DNA from: Sporocytophaga myxococcoides DSM 11118
GTDB lineage: Bacteria > Bacteroidota > Bacteroidia > Cytophagales > Cytophagaceae
Assembly (NCBI RefSeq): GCF_000426725.1
Contig: NZ_KE384561.1
Coordinates: 62,001-126,000 of the forward strand
Length of the DNA stretch: 64,000 nucleotides
Direction: 5' to 3'
In this document: in pieces, positions 54,384 to 63,567 of the stretch
Numbering within the stretch: the stretch's first letter is position 1
Layout: every line of letters starts with the position of its first letter
Made by a program: the position numbers and the translations under genes
Notes under the pieces: model-generated
What the model was told of the DNA's origin: nothing
The model's database searches: none
What the model saw: only the letters and a program-made list of their open reading frames with translations

Positions 54384-57248
54384 CTAAAGAGCTGAAAAAT
54401 TTATATTAAATAAAAATTCGACACTGACACTCTGATCATCCGGGAAGTAAATTCCTCTGGCACCTAATTCGATTGGCGCTACAAAATTAAATAAATGCAT
54501 ATCTCCGGTTAATTCAACTCCTGTGGAGTTATAGTATCTTGAATTTCCTTTATATTTCCCTTCCCCGTAATCATAAAATAATAAAGCTTTTATTCTCTTT
54601 AAATAAAGAACTGGCCCGACCTTCCAATCGGGATAACAAAGTGGTAGTCTGTATTCTGAGATTATTCTTGAAAACTTCTGGTTAACCTGGCTAAAATAAC
54701 CTCTGGGATATAAAAGATAATTGGAGAAAATATAACTTCCATTCTCATTTATTTGCCTGCCAATATCAATTCTAATGCTATGATGTTTCAATATCCCAGG
54801 GAATAACAAGGCTGCCTGGCCTACAAAGGAATTACCATAGTCAAATTTACCAAATGGTGATTGCCTATAGTTCAATCTGAATGATTGTCCCCACTTTGGT
54901 AATAGGTCTCTAGGGGCCATCTTTAGATATCTGGATCCCCTTAGGTCATACTCAAAAATATTTTTTACCCCTGTCTTAAAATAATCAGGTGTTTCACTAT
55001 TCCTGTAATAGTTCGATGTGTAATTATAGATTGTCGATGTGATTACCTGACCATATTTACCTCTTGTCAAATTCAATGGTACAGATACTGATAAAGCAAG
55101 TTTATCCTCCTGAAATTTAAATACTGCATCATTACCCGTAGTATCCAGCCCGAGTCTTTGTCCTCTTGAAGCTGCGATGGACCAGACAGGAAACCAACCT
55201 TTATAAACAAATGAACCTTCTGCAGTACCAGTCCTATCACTATAGTTATACAAATACGCTAACTTACTGATAGCTGTGCTTAGTTTGTTCTGGGAAAATA
55301 ATGTCACACCCGAATTTACTTCATAAGTATTGGCATTGATGTATAGTGGTGCCCAGCTATGCAGATAGAATAGATGTGTGCCTTTTCTATATTTTTTAAT
55401 TATTGATTCTTCTGCAGCTGAGTCTGGATTGAGAACAGGCAGAGGAATACCTAATTCCTGCTTTACTAATTCAGGATAAAGTTTTACTGATTGATCTTTG
55501 ACATCGCTCAAACTTATCCAAGTTGTAGTGTCTAAAGGCATACTAGAAATCTGATATCCATTTGCTGTATAGCTTGAAAACAATAGAGTATCCTGAGTAC
55601 TATTTAAGCAAGGATCAAAGGCTCCATAACTTACAGATGTCACCTGAAACACCGAAGAATCATTTAAACGAAAGGCGTAAATGTTATCAATACCCGAATA
55701 TACACTTCTGAAAAAAATATGATTAGAAGACACCAGAGGCTGCGATATATCTTTATAGCCAGATCTAAAAACTGTTTTGAATTCAGATGTACTGATTGAA
55801 ATTTCATCAATCCTTTTGCCATCATCATCCAGCATAATTGCATAGAGCTTACTCCCATCATTGTTCCATGCAGGCATTATTGGATAATCATTTTCCGGAT
55901 GATAAATCTCCTTGATTAATTTACCAGATTGGGCTTCAAAAATGGAAACACAATACTTCCCATATTGCTTTGCTTCTACAGCTGCAATCATACTTCCATC
56001 CTTTGAGAAAGCTGGAGCAAAGAGATGTTTCCTTCGAGTGAGTTTTATCCTTTTATTACTTCTTTTATCGGCATTAAAAACTATAAGATTGGAATAAATT
56101 CTGTTACTCCATCTTTTGTCAAATCCATATTCAGCCCAAACAATTTTATTATGAGATGCAGAAAGTATCTGAGGATTAAAATAACCTGGTACAAATATAG
56201 TTTTCTCTTTATTTCCAGGCTTTATTAACACATATTGTTGAATATCTCCAAGACCAGACTTTAGAGCTACAATCTTTCCATCAGACAAGTATTGAGGAAA
56301 ACGATAATTTGTAAAAGTTTTTGTGTCATTAAACTGTATTGTATCCAGATTGCCTGACAATATGGTTGAATCTTTTTGAAACCTCCATTGATCACGTAAA
56401 AAATACATACATGAATCATAAAGTTTCCATTTAGATAATCCCGTAGTTCTTTTAATTCCTTGATTAAAGGGCATAGGGTTATAAGCCCTTCTGGCAGCAT
56501 TATCGACCGACTTACTCCATACAGAAGGAGAATATTTGTTTCTTGTATACCCAACAAGCTGGTACCCTAGATAATAGTAATTAGGTACAAAGTCACGGTA
56601 AGAACCGAAATATGCTTTTTCATAACTATAAATCTTTCTTTGAAGTACCTGTGATCGCAGAGGCATAGTAAATTCAGGTAGCCTGCCTCGACCAGTATGA
56701 GACAAAGCTGTTTCTGTGACCACTGCATCACCTTCCAAAAACCAGAGCGGCAGATAAAGACCAGCAACAGCCCCTATTGCTTGCTGGCCAAGCAAGAAAT
56801 ATAAAATCTTTGTAAGTCCCTGATTGAGTTTATCAAGTTGTACAACGTGTCGGAATTCATGCAATGCCAGTTGATCTATCCAGTTTTGCGGATAGATATC
56901 CTGGTCAGGAATAGTATAAAATTCAGCCCTCTTAGGAGCCCATACTACAAATGCATTGGATACACTTGACTGAGGATGGAGAATTACAGAGATTTTTTTA
57001 GGTTCATGATTCAATGTATAAGAAACATAGAGATAGACCTTCTCCAGGGAACGGGAAGTTCGTATAGCCTCCTCTTCAATTTCTACAGGATATATGATTT
57101 GAAAATCCTTGGTAACTATTTGTTTCCACCTGAGATGAGAAGGATCCTGCCCCGTTTCTACATATTGAGAATAGGCAGCATTAAAAATTATTGTTAAGTA
57201 AAAAAATAAAAGTATAACGATTCTCCGGAATGCGTTATTTTTCTTCAT
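54384..57248 (-). CDS. Exported HExxH metallopeptidase-like / propeller / probable barrel protein
   Basis: The 954-residue protein has a signal peptide (about residues 1-27). Residues 30-300 contain a gluzincin-like zinc site: HEFRH at 130-134 and WFLEGDA with Glu172 about 38 residues later, the layout of M1-type peptidases. Residues about 310-600 carry TolB/WD40-like repeats (FSKDGSMIAAVEA, WNNDGSKLYAIMLDDDG, SSTQDTLLFSSY-like), a probable beta-propeller. From about 640 the protein is a run of amphipathic aromatic strands with outer-membrane barrel character, ending VEFLFNINFSAL. It could be a surface peptidase anchored by its own barrel. The start overlaps the end of the CNNM gene by 14 nt. 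Confidence 0.78.
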   Translation of the reverse strand: MKKNNAFRRIVILLFFYLTIIFNAAYSQYVETGQDPSHLRWKQIVTKDFQIIYPVEIEEEAIRTSRSLEKVYLYVSYTLNHEPKKISVILHPQSSVSNAFVVWAPKRAEFYTIPDQDIYPQNWIDQLALHEFRHVVQLDKLNQGLTKILYFLLGQQAIGAVAGLYLPLWFLEGDAVVTETALSHTGRGRLPEFTMPLRSQVLQRKIYSYEKAYFGSYRDFVPNYYYLGYQLVGYTRNKYSPSVWSKSVDNAARRAYNPMPFNQGIKRTTGLSKWKLYDSCMYFLRDQWRFQKDSTILSGNLDTIQFNDTKTFTNYRFPQYLSDGKIVALKSGLGDIQQYVLIKPGNKEKTIFVPGYFNPQILSASHNKIVWAEYGFDKRWSNRIYSNLIVFNADKRSNKRIKLTRRKHLFAPAFSKDGSMIAAVEAKQYGKYCVSIFEAQSGKLIKEIYHPENDYPIMPAWNNDGSKLYAIMLDDDGKRIDEISISTSEFKTVFRSGYKDISQPLVSSNHIFFRSVYSGIDNIYAFRLNDSSVFQVTSVSYGAFDPCLNSTQDTLLFSSYTANGYQISSMPLDTTTWISLSDVKDQSVKLYPELVKQELGIPLPVLNPDSAAEESIIKKYRKGTHLFYLHSWAPLYINANTYEVNSGVTLFSQNKLSTAISKLAYLYNYSDRTGTAEGSFVYKGWFPVWSIAASRGQRLGLDTTGNDAVFKFQEDKLALSVSVPLNLTRGKYGQVITSTIYNYTSNYYRNSETPDYFKTGVKNIFEYDLRGSRYLKMAPRDLLPKWGQSFRLNYRQSPFGKFDYGNSFVGQAALLFPGILKHHSIRIDIGRQINENGSYIFSNYLLYPRGYFSQVNQKFSRIISEYRLPLCYPDWKVGPVLYLKRIKALLFYDYGEGKYKGNSRYYNSTGVELTGDMHLFNFVAPIELGARGIYFPDDQSVSVEFLFNINFSAL

Positions 57249-58551
57249 TGTCTTCAGTTTCCTCCTCTTGAAGATTCATTTTAACTACTAATACACTCTG
57301 TTTGGATTTTTTCAAAATTGTAATTTCGTATCTTTCAAATTTAATCTTTTCATTCAGCTCCGGAATCCTTCCAAAGACCTTATTTACAAGCCCTGCAACT
57401 GTGTCATAATCTCCACTCTTTGGCAAAGGAATAGGAAGGTATTCATTCACATCTTCTATTGTAGAAAGGGCATTCACAACAAATTCTTCTTCATTTGTTT
57501 TTTCTACAAAAGGAGCTTCTTCATCATGCTCATCCTGAATTTCCCCAACAAGTTCTTCCAGAATATCCTCAATAGTTACAATACCTGCAACACCTCCAAA
57601 CTCATCAGTAACTATTGCCATATGGAGATGTTTTTCCTGCAGTTCTTTTAAAAGTTCACTGATCTTCTTTGTTTGAGGAACAAAATAAGGTGGATTTATT
57701 ACACTCTGAAGATTTATATCTTCTTTTTTGTTCATCATTTTCAGCAGGTCTTTAGTATACACAAGCCCAATGATATTATCTATAGTTTCCCTATAAACAG
57801 GCATCCTGGAATAGCCCTCATTAATAACTTTATCCAGAATCTCTTCAGGAGAAGTATCCTCATCAATTGCATTGATACTTGTCCTTGGTACCATTATTTG
57901 TCTGGCAGTAATCAGGTTAAAGCTGAACACATTTTTAATCAGCTCATGAGCACTTGGCTGTATTGCACCAGAAACTTTTCCCTGATCCAGAATCAATTGA
58001 AGTTCCTCCGCAGAGTGAATCTCATGGATATCGGACATGTTAATGCCTAATATTCTTAAAATCAGCGATGCAAACCCATTTAAAACCCAGATTAGAGGTT
58101 TAAATACGATATAAAAAAACCTTAAAGGATAAGCTAACGATAATGTGGTTTCTTCCGGTTTTTGAATTGCTATTGATTTAGGAGCAAGTTCCCCGAATAC
58201 AATATGTAAAACAGTAATAATAGCAAATGCAATCGGAAGGGCAATTTTATGGGCCAGATCTACGTTAGGTTCTAGTCCCAGGTATTCTATTATATTTAGA
58301 ATAATTCTTGTAACAACGCTTTCTCCAATCCAACCAAGACCAAGACTTGCAAGGGTAATTCCAAGTTGAGTGGCAGAAAGATAACCATCGAGGTTTTTGA
58401 GAATATTTAAGGAAAGGTCCGCCGTTTTATCTCCGCCGGCAGCCTTTACTTCCAATTGAGAAGACCGGACTTTAACAATTGCAAACTCTGCGGCGACGAA
58501 AAAACCGTTTAAAAAAACAAGTAATAAGGTATAGAAAACATCTAATAGCAT
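57235..58551 (-). CDS. CNNM/CBS/CorC-domain membrane protein (hemolysin C family)
   Basis: The 438-residue protein starts at the ATG at 58551 (MLLDVFYTLLLVFLNGFF); a TTG at 58626 would add 25 untypical residues. The N-terminal DUF21/CNNM domain has three to four membrane helices (to about residue 190), with the family motif NGFFVAAEFAIVKVRSSQL at the start. Two CBS domains follow (about 210-330, IMVPRTSINAIDED and HMAIVTDEFGGVAGIVT), and then a CorC_HlyC domain (about 350-430). Family members export or sense Mg2+ or other divalent cations. The 14-nt overlap with the peptidase-like gene indicates co-transcription. Confidence 0.9.
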   Translation of the reverse strand: MLLDVFYTLLLVFLNGFFVAAEFAIVKVRSSQLEVKAAGGDKTADLSLNILKNLDGYLSATQLGITLASLGLGWIGESVVTRIILNIIEYLGLEPNVDLAHKIALPIAFAIITVLHIVFGELAPKSIAIQKPEETTLSLAYPLRFFYIVFKPLIWVLNGFASLILRILGINMSDIHEIHSAEELQLILDQGKVSGAIQPSAHELIKNVFSFNLITARQIMVPRTSINAIDEDTSPEEILDKVINEGYSRMPVYRETIDNIIGLVYTKDLLKMMNKKEDINLQSVINPPYFVPQTKKISELLKELQEKHLHMAIVTDEFGGVAGIVTIEDILEELVGEIQDEHDEEAPFVEKTNEEEFVVNALSTIEDVNEYLPIPLPKSGDYDTVAGLVNKVFGRIPELNEKIKFERYEITILKKSKQSVLVVKMNLQEEETEDNEEK

Positions 58552-58912
58552 AAATGAATAGAGAATGATATTTAGTACATACCCATTCTCTGGCAACTCT
58601 CCTGATTTAAGGAAGTCGGAATACAAAAATATGTATATATAAATTATCCCAGAATAAATTCGTGAATTATTTATTCTCTGAAACTATTTAGGATTATTTC
58701 CTGTAATAGGAGGTGTGCCAAAAATTTGTGCAAAATGTTTTTTTGTAGAAGAAATTGTATAATTTTACGCTGTATTTTATGAAGAATAAAACTATTCTGG
58801 ATCTTGTTTTTTTCATAAACATCAACAAAATCTCGTTACTAGTTACAATCTGTCCTTTAAGAATTACAATTTCATTCGACAAAATGAAATTAAAACCAAT
58901 TAAAAAAGAAGT
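58552..58912. other. 361-bp divergent intergenic region before the nuo operon
   Basis: This AT-rich region holds a minus-strand -7 box for the CNNM gene at 58624-58631. A promoter for nuoA is expected here, but no exact TAnnTTTG was found on the plus strand; TATAATTTTA at 58758-58767 is the nearest. An AGGAGGT at 58709-58715 has no convincing coding frame after it. Confidence 0.5.
58624..58631 (-). promoter_or_regulatory. Candidate -7 box of the CNNM gene
   Basis: On the minus strand TATTTTTG matches TAnnTTTG exactly, about 73 nt before the ATG at 58551. No clear -33 was found, so this is tentative. Confidence 0.35.
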
Positions 58913-59293
58913 ATGAAGGAAGAAATATTATCCAGTCCTTATTTCCCAATTGCAATTCAATTTCTGGTAGCCGCTGGGTTCGTCAGCGTCAGTCTTCTAG
59001 CCAGCTACATTCTTGGTCCCAAAATAACTACCAAACATAAAACCGAAACATTTGAGAGTGGAATTGACTCTGTCGGCAACGCCAGAATGCAATTCTCTAT
59101 CAAATATTTTCTGGTTGCTACACTCTTCGTTCTGTTCGATGTTGAAGTAATCTTCTTCTACCCTTGGGCTGTAAATTTTAAAGAATTTGCAAAAGAGGGA
59201 ATCGACGGATTTCTTGAAATGTTACTTTTCATGGGTGCATTTATTATAGGCTTCGTCTATATAATAAAGAAAGGTGCCCTTGAATGGGATTAA
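58913..59293 (+). CDS. nuoA: NADH-quinone oxidoreductase subunit A
   Basis: The 126-residue membrane subunit of complex I has three transmembrane helices (about residues 12-32, 65-85 and 98-118). The conserved TM1-TM2 loop contains YESG-like FESGIDSVGNARMQFSIKYFLVATLFVLFDVEVIFFYPW, read here in parts: FESGID, then ARMQFSIKYF, then DVEVIFFYPW. It belongs to the quinone-binding junction of the membrane arm. It is the first gene of the operon; nuoB follows after 28 nt. Confidence 0.96.
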   Translation: MKEEILSSPYFPIAIQFLVAAGFVSVSLLASYILGPKITTKHKTETFESGIDSVGNARMQFSIKYFLVATLFVLFDVEVIFFYPWAVNFKEFAKEGIDGFLEMLLFMGAFIIGFVYIIKKGALEWD

Positions 59294-59321
59294 ATTATCA
59301 ACATTAGAATCATTCTAAATT

Positions 59322-59858
59322 ATGGCAAATATAGTTCATCCACCTGCCGGTTTTGACGGACCAGGCTTCTTTGCTACAAGCTTAGACAAAGCTGTTGGCC
59401 TTGCCAGAAAGCATTCTGTATGGCCTTTACCATTTGCAACTTCTTGTTGCGGTATTGAATTTATGGCTACTATGGGCTCTCACTACGACATTGCAAGATT
59501 CGGAGCTGAAAGACCTAGCTTTTCTCCAAGACAGGCAGATCTTCTGATGGTGATGGGTACAATCGCTAAAAAAATGGGACCTATCGTACGCCAGGTATAT
59601 GAACAAATGGCGGAACCGAAATGGGTAATGGCTGTTGGGGCATGTGCTTCAAGCGGTGGAATATTTGATACTTACAGTGTACTGCAAGGAATAGATAAAA
59701 TTATCCCGGTTGACGTTTATGTTCCAGGATGCCCTCCAAGACCAGAACAGATACTTGACGGACTTATGAAAATACAGGAGTTGGTGGAAAATGAACCACT
59801 CAACAGAAGAAATACTCCTGAATACAAACAATTACTGGCTTCTTACGGAATAGAATAA
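59322..59858 (+). CDS. nuoB: NADH-quinone oxidoreductase subunit B
   Basis: The 178-residue peripheral-arm subunit carries the terminal [4Fe-4S] cluster N2. All four ligands are visible: the adjacent pair in [10 protein letters not shown], the Cys in [11 protein letters not shown], and the Cys in VPGCPPRPE. It passes electrons to menaquinone. Its TAA stop shares one base with the nuoC ATG (TAATG), so the two are translationally coupled. Confidence 0.97.
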   Translation: MANIVHPPAGFDGPGFFATSLDKAVGLARKHSVWPLPFATSCCGIEFMATMGSHYDIARFGAERPSFSPRQADLLMVMGTIAKKMGPIVRQVYEQMAEPKWVMAVGACASSGGIFDTYSVLQGIDKIIPVDVYVPGCPPRPEQILDGLMKIQELVENEPLNRRNTPEYKQLLASYGIE

Positions 59859-60361
59859 TGGAAGAACTAACCCACCAGAGGATACAGGAAAAACTTACTG
59901 AGAAGTTCGGCGACGCCATCCTTAAGGTAGAAGAACCATACAATTTACTTACCTTTACAATTAAGCGAGAATCCCTTCTCGACATTTTGAGATTTCTATA
60001 CAACGATCAGGAACTTGAATTCCAGTTTCTAACCGATATTACAGGAGTTCATTTCACAGCACCGGAAGAAGTTCTAGGGGCTGTTTATCATTTGCATAAC
60101 TTACCTAAAAATATAAGAATCAGATTAAAGGCATTTTTTCCAAAAAATGATCCTGTAATTGATTCTGCAACTCCGGTTTTTTCAGGTGCAAACTGGATGG
60201 AAAGAGAAACTTATGACTTTTTTGGTATCCAGTTTAAAGGACATCCAAATCTGAAAAGAATTTTAAATGTTGATGATCTTGGCTATTTCCCTTTGAGAAA
60301 AGAATATGCATTAGAAGATTCAACGAGAACGGATAAAGACGATTCCTTGTTTGGCAGATAA
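59858..60361 (+). CDS. nuoC: NADH-quinone oxidoreductase subunit C
   Basis: The 167-residue 30-kDa-type subunit has the signature ERETYDFFGIQFKGHPNLKRIL near residues 110-130, followed by PLRKEYAL. It contacts NuoB and NuoD at the quinone module. It is separate from nuoD, unlike the fused nuoCD of E. coli. It starts on the last base of the nuoB stop and is followed by nuoD after 5 nt. Confidence 0.95.
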   Translation: MEELTHQRIQEKLTEKFGDAILKVEEPYNLLTFTIKRESLLDILRFLYNDQELEFQFLTDITGVHFTAPEEVLGAVYHLHNLPKNIRIRLKAFFPKNDPVIDSATPVFSGANWMERETYDFFGIQFKGHPNLKRILNVDDLGYFPLRKEYALEDSTRTDKDDSLFGR

Positions 60362-60366
60362 CAGTT

Positions 60367-61575
60367 ATGCTTACACAACCTAACAACACTAATACTCAAG
60401 TTACCGACCAGAGTGAACTGACTACACTGAATCTTGGGCCTACTCACCCCGCAACTCACGGTGTATTTCAGAATATTCTTAAGATGGATGGAGAAAAAAT
60501 TGTTGATTCTGAATCTACAATTGGTTACATCCACCGTGCTTTCGAAAAACTGGCTGAAAGAAGACCCTTCTATCAGATTACTCCCCTCACCGATCGTCTT
60601 AACTATTGCTCTGCTCCTATCAACAATATGGGCTGGCATATGACTGTTGAGAAATTAATTGGTGTTGAAGTACCGAAAAGAGTTGAATACCTAAGAGTAA
60701 TCATCATGGAGCTTTCAAGAATAGCTGATCACCTGATCTGCAACAGTATTCTTGGAGTGGACTCCGGTGCTTATTCAGGCTTCCTTTATGTAATGCAACA
60801 AAGGGAGAAAATATACGAGATTTTTGAAGAGATCTGTGGAGCTAGACTTACTACAAACATTGGTCGTATCGGAGGTTTGGAAAGAGATTTCACTCCTGCT
60901 GCCTTTGCTAAAATAAAAACCTTACTTGATGAATTCCCAATAGTATGGAAAGAAATGGAAAGTCTGTTCAATCGTAACAGAATTTTCATGGACAGAACCA
61001 TCGGTGTGGGAGCTATTTCTGCCGAAAGAGCATTAAATTACGGATTTACAGGCCCTAATTTGAGAGCTGCCGGCGTTGATTATGACGTGAGAGTAATGAA
61101 CCCATACTCTTCGTATCAGGATTTTGACTTTGAAATACCAATTGGAACAAACGGTGATACTTACGACCGTTTTATGGTAAGAAGCGAAGAAGTTTGGCAA
61201 AGCCTAAGCATCATTCGTCAGGCACTGGAGAAACTACCTGCAGGCCCTTATCATGCAGAAGTTCCTGATATCTATCTTCCTCCAAAAGAAGAAGTATATT
61301 CCAACATGGAAGCACTAATCTATCACTTCAAAATAGTGATGGGAGAAATTGAAGTACCTAAAGGCGAAATTTATCATAGCATTGAAGGTGCAAACGGAGA
61401 GCTTGGATTTTATCTGATCAGCGACGGAGGTAGAATGCCTTACAGACTGCACTTCAGAAGACCTGGCTTCGTTTACTATCAGGCTTACGGTGAAATGATC
61501 AAAGGAGCAACAATCTCTGATGCTGTCATGACTATGAGTAGCCTTAACCTGATCGCAGGTGAAATGGATGCTTAA
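60367..61575 (+). CDS. nuoD: NADH-quinone oxidoreductase subunit D
   Basis: The 402-residue 49-kDa-type subunit forms the quinone pocket with NuoB. Visible motifs are LGPTHPATHGVFQ with the quinone-head His region, YIHRAFEKLAE, RVEYLRVIIMELSRIADHL, GVDSGAYSGFLY, and the C-terminal GELGFYLISDGGRMPYRLHFRRPGF. The length is normal. The start at 60367 lies 5 nt after nuoC. Confidence 0.97.
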   Translation: MLTQPNNTNTQVTDQSELTTLNLGPTHPATHGVFQNILKMDGEKIVDSESTIGYIHRAFEKLAERRPFYQITPLTDRLNYCSAPINNMGWHMTVEKLIGVEVPKRVEYLRVIIMELSRIADHLICNSILGVDSGAYSGFLYVMQQREKIYEIFEEICGARLTTNIGRIGGLERDFTPAAFAKIKTLLDEFPIVWKEMESLFNRNRIFMDRTIGVGAISAERALNYGFTGPNLRAAGVDYDVRVMNPYSSYQDFDFEIPIGTNGDTYDRFMVRSEEVWQSLSIIRQALEKLPAGPYHAEVPDIYLPPKEEVYSNMEALIYHFKIVMGEIEVPKGEIYHSIEGANGELGFYLISDGGRMPYRLHFRRPGFVYYQAYGEMIKGATISDAVMTMSSLNLIAGEMDA

Positions 61576-61675
61576 TTTCAATAAGATTTAATAAATTTGA
61601 GTTTAATATAAACTGAGTAAAAAGTTTTTGTACGGTTTTCCTTCGGACAAAAACTATGTGCCTACAGCAAATAAA

Positions 61676-62209
61676 ATGGGAACAGTACAATCAGAAATCA
61701 AATTTTCAGAAGAAAAGCTGAAAAAGGCTCAGGAGATCATTTCCAGATATCCTGAGAGCAGACAAAAATCTGCATTACTTCCTATTCTCCATCTTGCGCA
61801 AAGAGAGTTTGACGGATGGCTTTCAGTTCCTGTAATGGATTATGTGGCCACTCTGCTAAACATTAAGCCTATCGAGGTTTACGAGGTTGCTACATTCTAC
61901 ACAATGTTTAACCTGAAACCTGTAGGCAAATGCCTAATTGAGTTCTGCAGAACAGGTCCTTGTATGCATAACAGAGCCGACCAGATTATAGAATATACTG
62001 AAAAGAAACTGGGTATAAAAGTAGGTGAAACAACTACTGATAATAAGTTCTCTTTGAAAGCTGTTGAGTGTCTTGGCGCTTGCGGATACGCTCCCATGGC
62101 TCAGATCGGTAAGTTCTATTATGAACATCTTACAGAAGAAAAGATGGACAAAATTATTGCAAGACTAGGACAAGAAGATTTTAATCCTGATAATAAATAC
62201 GAGATCTAA
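61676..62209 (+). CDS. nuoE: NADH-quinone oxidoreductase subunit E
   Basis: The 177-residue thioredoxin-like [2Fe-2S] subunit (cluster N1a) starts at the ATG at 61676; a TTG 48 nt upstream is in frame but adds an untypical MYGFPSDKN tail. Cluster ligands are visible as CRTGPC (Cys-x4-Cys) and CLGAC (Cys-x3-Cys), with the family YEVATFYTMFNLKPVGK before them. The gap from nuoD is 100 nt, the largest within the operon. Its stop overlaps the nuoF start by one base (TAATG). Confidence 0.94.
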   Translation: MGTVQSEIKFSEEKLKKAQEIISRYPESRQKSALLPILHLAQREFDGWLSVPVMDYVATLLNIKPIEVYEVATFYTMFNLKPVGKCLIEFCRTGPCMHNRADQIIEYTEKKLGIKVGETTTDNKFSLKAVECLGACGYAPMAQIGKFYYEHLTEEKMDKIIARLGQEDFNPDNKYEI

Positions 62210-63567
62210 TGGCCAGGAAATTATTATTAGAAAACATAAACGTTCCGGGAGTTAAATCCTTTAACGTTTACAGAGCAAATGGCGGTTACCGTTCAGTTGA
62301 AAAAGCTCTGAAAACCATGTCTCCTGACGACGTGATGGAAGAAGTGAAGAAATCAGGACTAAGAGGACGTGGTGGCGCCGGTTTCCCTACTGGTATGAAA
62401 TGGAGTTTCCTGGACAGAAAATCTGATAAGCCTAGATACCTTGTGTGTAATGCTGACGAAAGCGAGCCAGGTACATTCAAGGATAGATTTTTAATGGAAT
62501 ACATTCCTCACCTTCTTATTGAAGGCTTAATTGTTTCCAGTTATTCCTTAGGTTCAAATACCACTTATATATACATCCGCGGTGAATACAGATGGATTGT
62601 GGATATTCTTGAGAATGCCATTGCAGAAGCTAAACACAATGGTTTCCTTGGAAAAAACATCCTTGGTTCAGGATACGATCTTGAAATTTATGTACAGCCA
62701 GGTGGTGGTGCTTATATCTGCGGTGAAGAAACTGCTTTGATAGAGTCTCTGGAAGGAAAAAGAGGAAATCCGAGAATGAAACCTCCTTTCCCTGCTATAT
62801 CAGGACTATACAACTGCCCTACAGTGGTAAACAATGTGGAAACACTGGCAACAGTTGTTCCTATCATTAATATGGGTGGTGATGAATATGCTAAAATTGG
62901 CGTGGGCAGATCTACAGGAACAAAACTGATCTCTGCTTGCGGACATATGAATAAACCAGGAGTTTATGAAATCGAATTGGGGCTTCCAGTTGACGAATTC
63001 CTAAATTCTGACGAGTATTGTGGTGGAATAAGAGCAGGACATACACTTAAAGCTGTTGTGCCAGGTGGTTCTTCTGTACCAATTTTACCAGCAGAACTGT
63101 TCTATAAAACCAAAGAAGGTGTAGCTAGATTAATGAGTTACGAATCACTTTCTGAAGGAGGTTTTGCAAGCGGTTCCATGCTTGGTTCAGGTGGATTTAT
63201 CGCGATGGATGAAACCACTTGTATAGTTAGAAACCTTTGGAACTTTACAAGATTTTATCACCATGAGTCTTGTGGTCAGTGCAGCCCATGCAGAGAAGGT
63301 ACAGGCTGGATGGAAAAAGTGTTGCATAGGTTAGAACACGGACATGGATCAATGAGTGATATCGACCTTTTGGTTGACATTGCTAAAAAAATTGAAGGAA
63401 ATACCATTTGCCCACTTGGAGACGCTGCAGCATGGCCCGTAGCAAGTCACATCAGACACTTCAGAGAGGAGTTTGAATACCATGTTAAATTTCCTGAAAA
63501 AGTAGCACATAGTCCATTTGCACATAGTGTGGATTATAAAAGAGAATTAAATACTGTATTACAATGA
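62209..63567 (+). CDS. nuoF: NADH-quinone oxidoreductase subunit F
   Basis: The 452-residue subunit binds NADH, FMN and cluster N3. Visible are the FMN/NADH glycine loop GRGGAGFPTGMKWS, NADESEPGTFKDR, the GGGAYICGEETALIESLEG segment, and the [4Fe-4S] ligands ESCGQCSPCREGTGW with the fourth Cys in NTICPLGD. It takes electrons from NADH and passes them to NuoE and NuoG. Its stop overlaps the nuoG start by 4 nt (ATGA). Confidence 0.97.
   Translation: MARKLLLENINVPGVKSFNVYRANGGYRSVEKALKTMSPDDVMEEVKKSGLRGRGGAGFPTGMKWSFLDRKSDKPRYLVCNADESEPGTFKDRFLMEYIPHLLIEGLIVSSYSLGSNTTYIYIRGEYRWIVDILENAIAEAKHNGFLGKNILGSGYDLEIYVQPGGGAYICGEETALIESLEGKRGNPRMKPPFPAISGLYNCPTVVNNVETLATVVPIINMGGDEYAKIGVGRSTGTKLISACGHMNKPGVYEIELGLPVDEFLNSDEYCGGIRAGHTLKAVVPGGSSVPILPAELFYKTKEGVARLMSYESLSEGGFASGSMLGSGGFIAMDETTCIVRNLWNFTRFYHHESCGQCSPCREGTGWMEKVLHRLEHGHGSMSDIDLLVDIAKKIEGNTICPLGDAAAWPVASHIRHFREEFEYHVKFPEKVAHSPFAHSVDYKRELNTVLQ

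Noticed and set aside
58709-58782. AGGAGGT followed by a 15-codon ATG frame upstream of nuoA, a possible leader peptide
   Set aside because: The spacing from the site to the ATG is about 20 nt, the peptide has no attenuator structure behind it, and no regulatory logic is visible.
58694-58882. 62-codon minus-strand frame in the gap before nuoA
   Set aside because: It has low-complexity, Lys/Phe-rich translation typical of AT-rich noncoding DNA, no ribosome site and no resemblance to a known protein.
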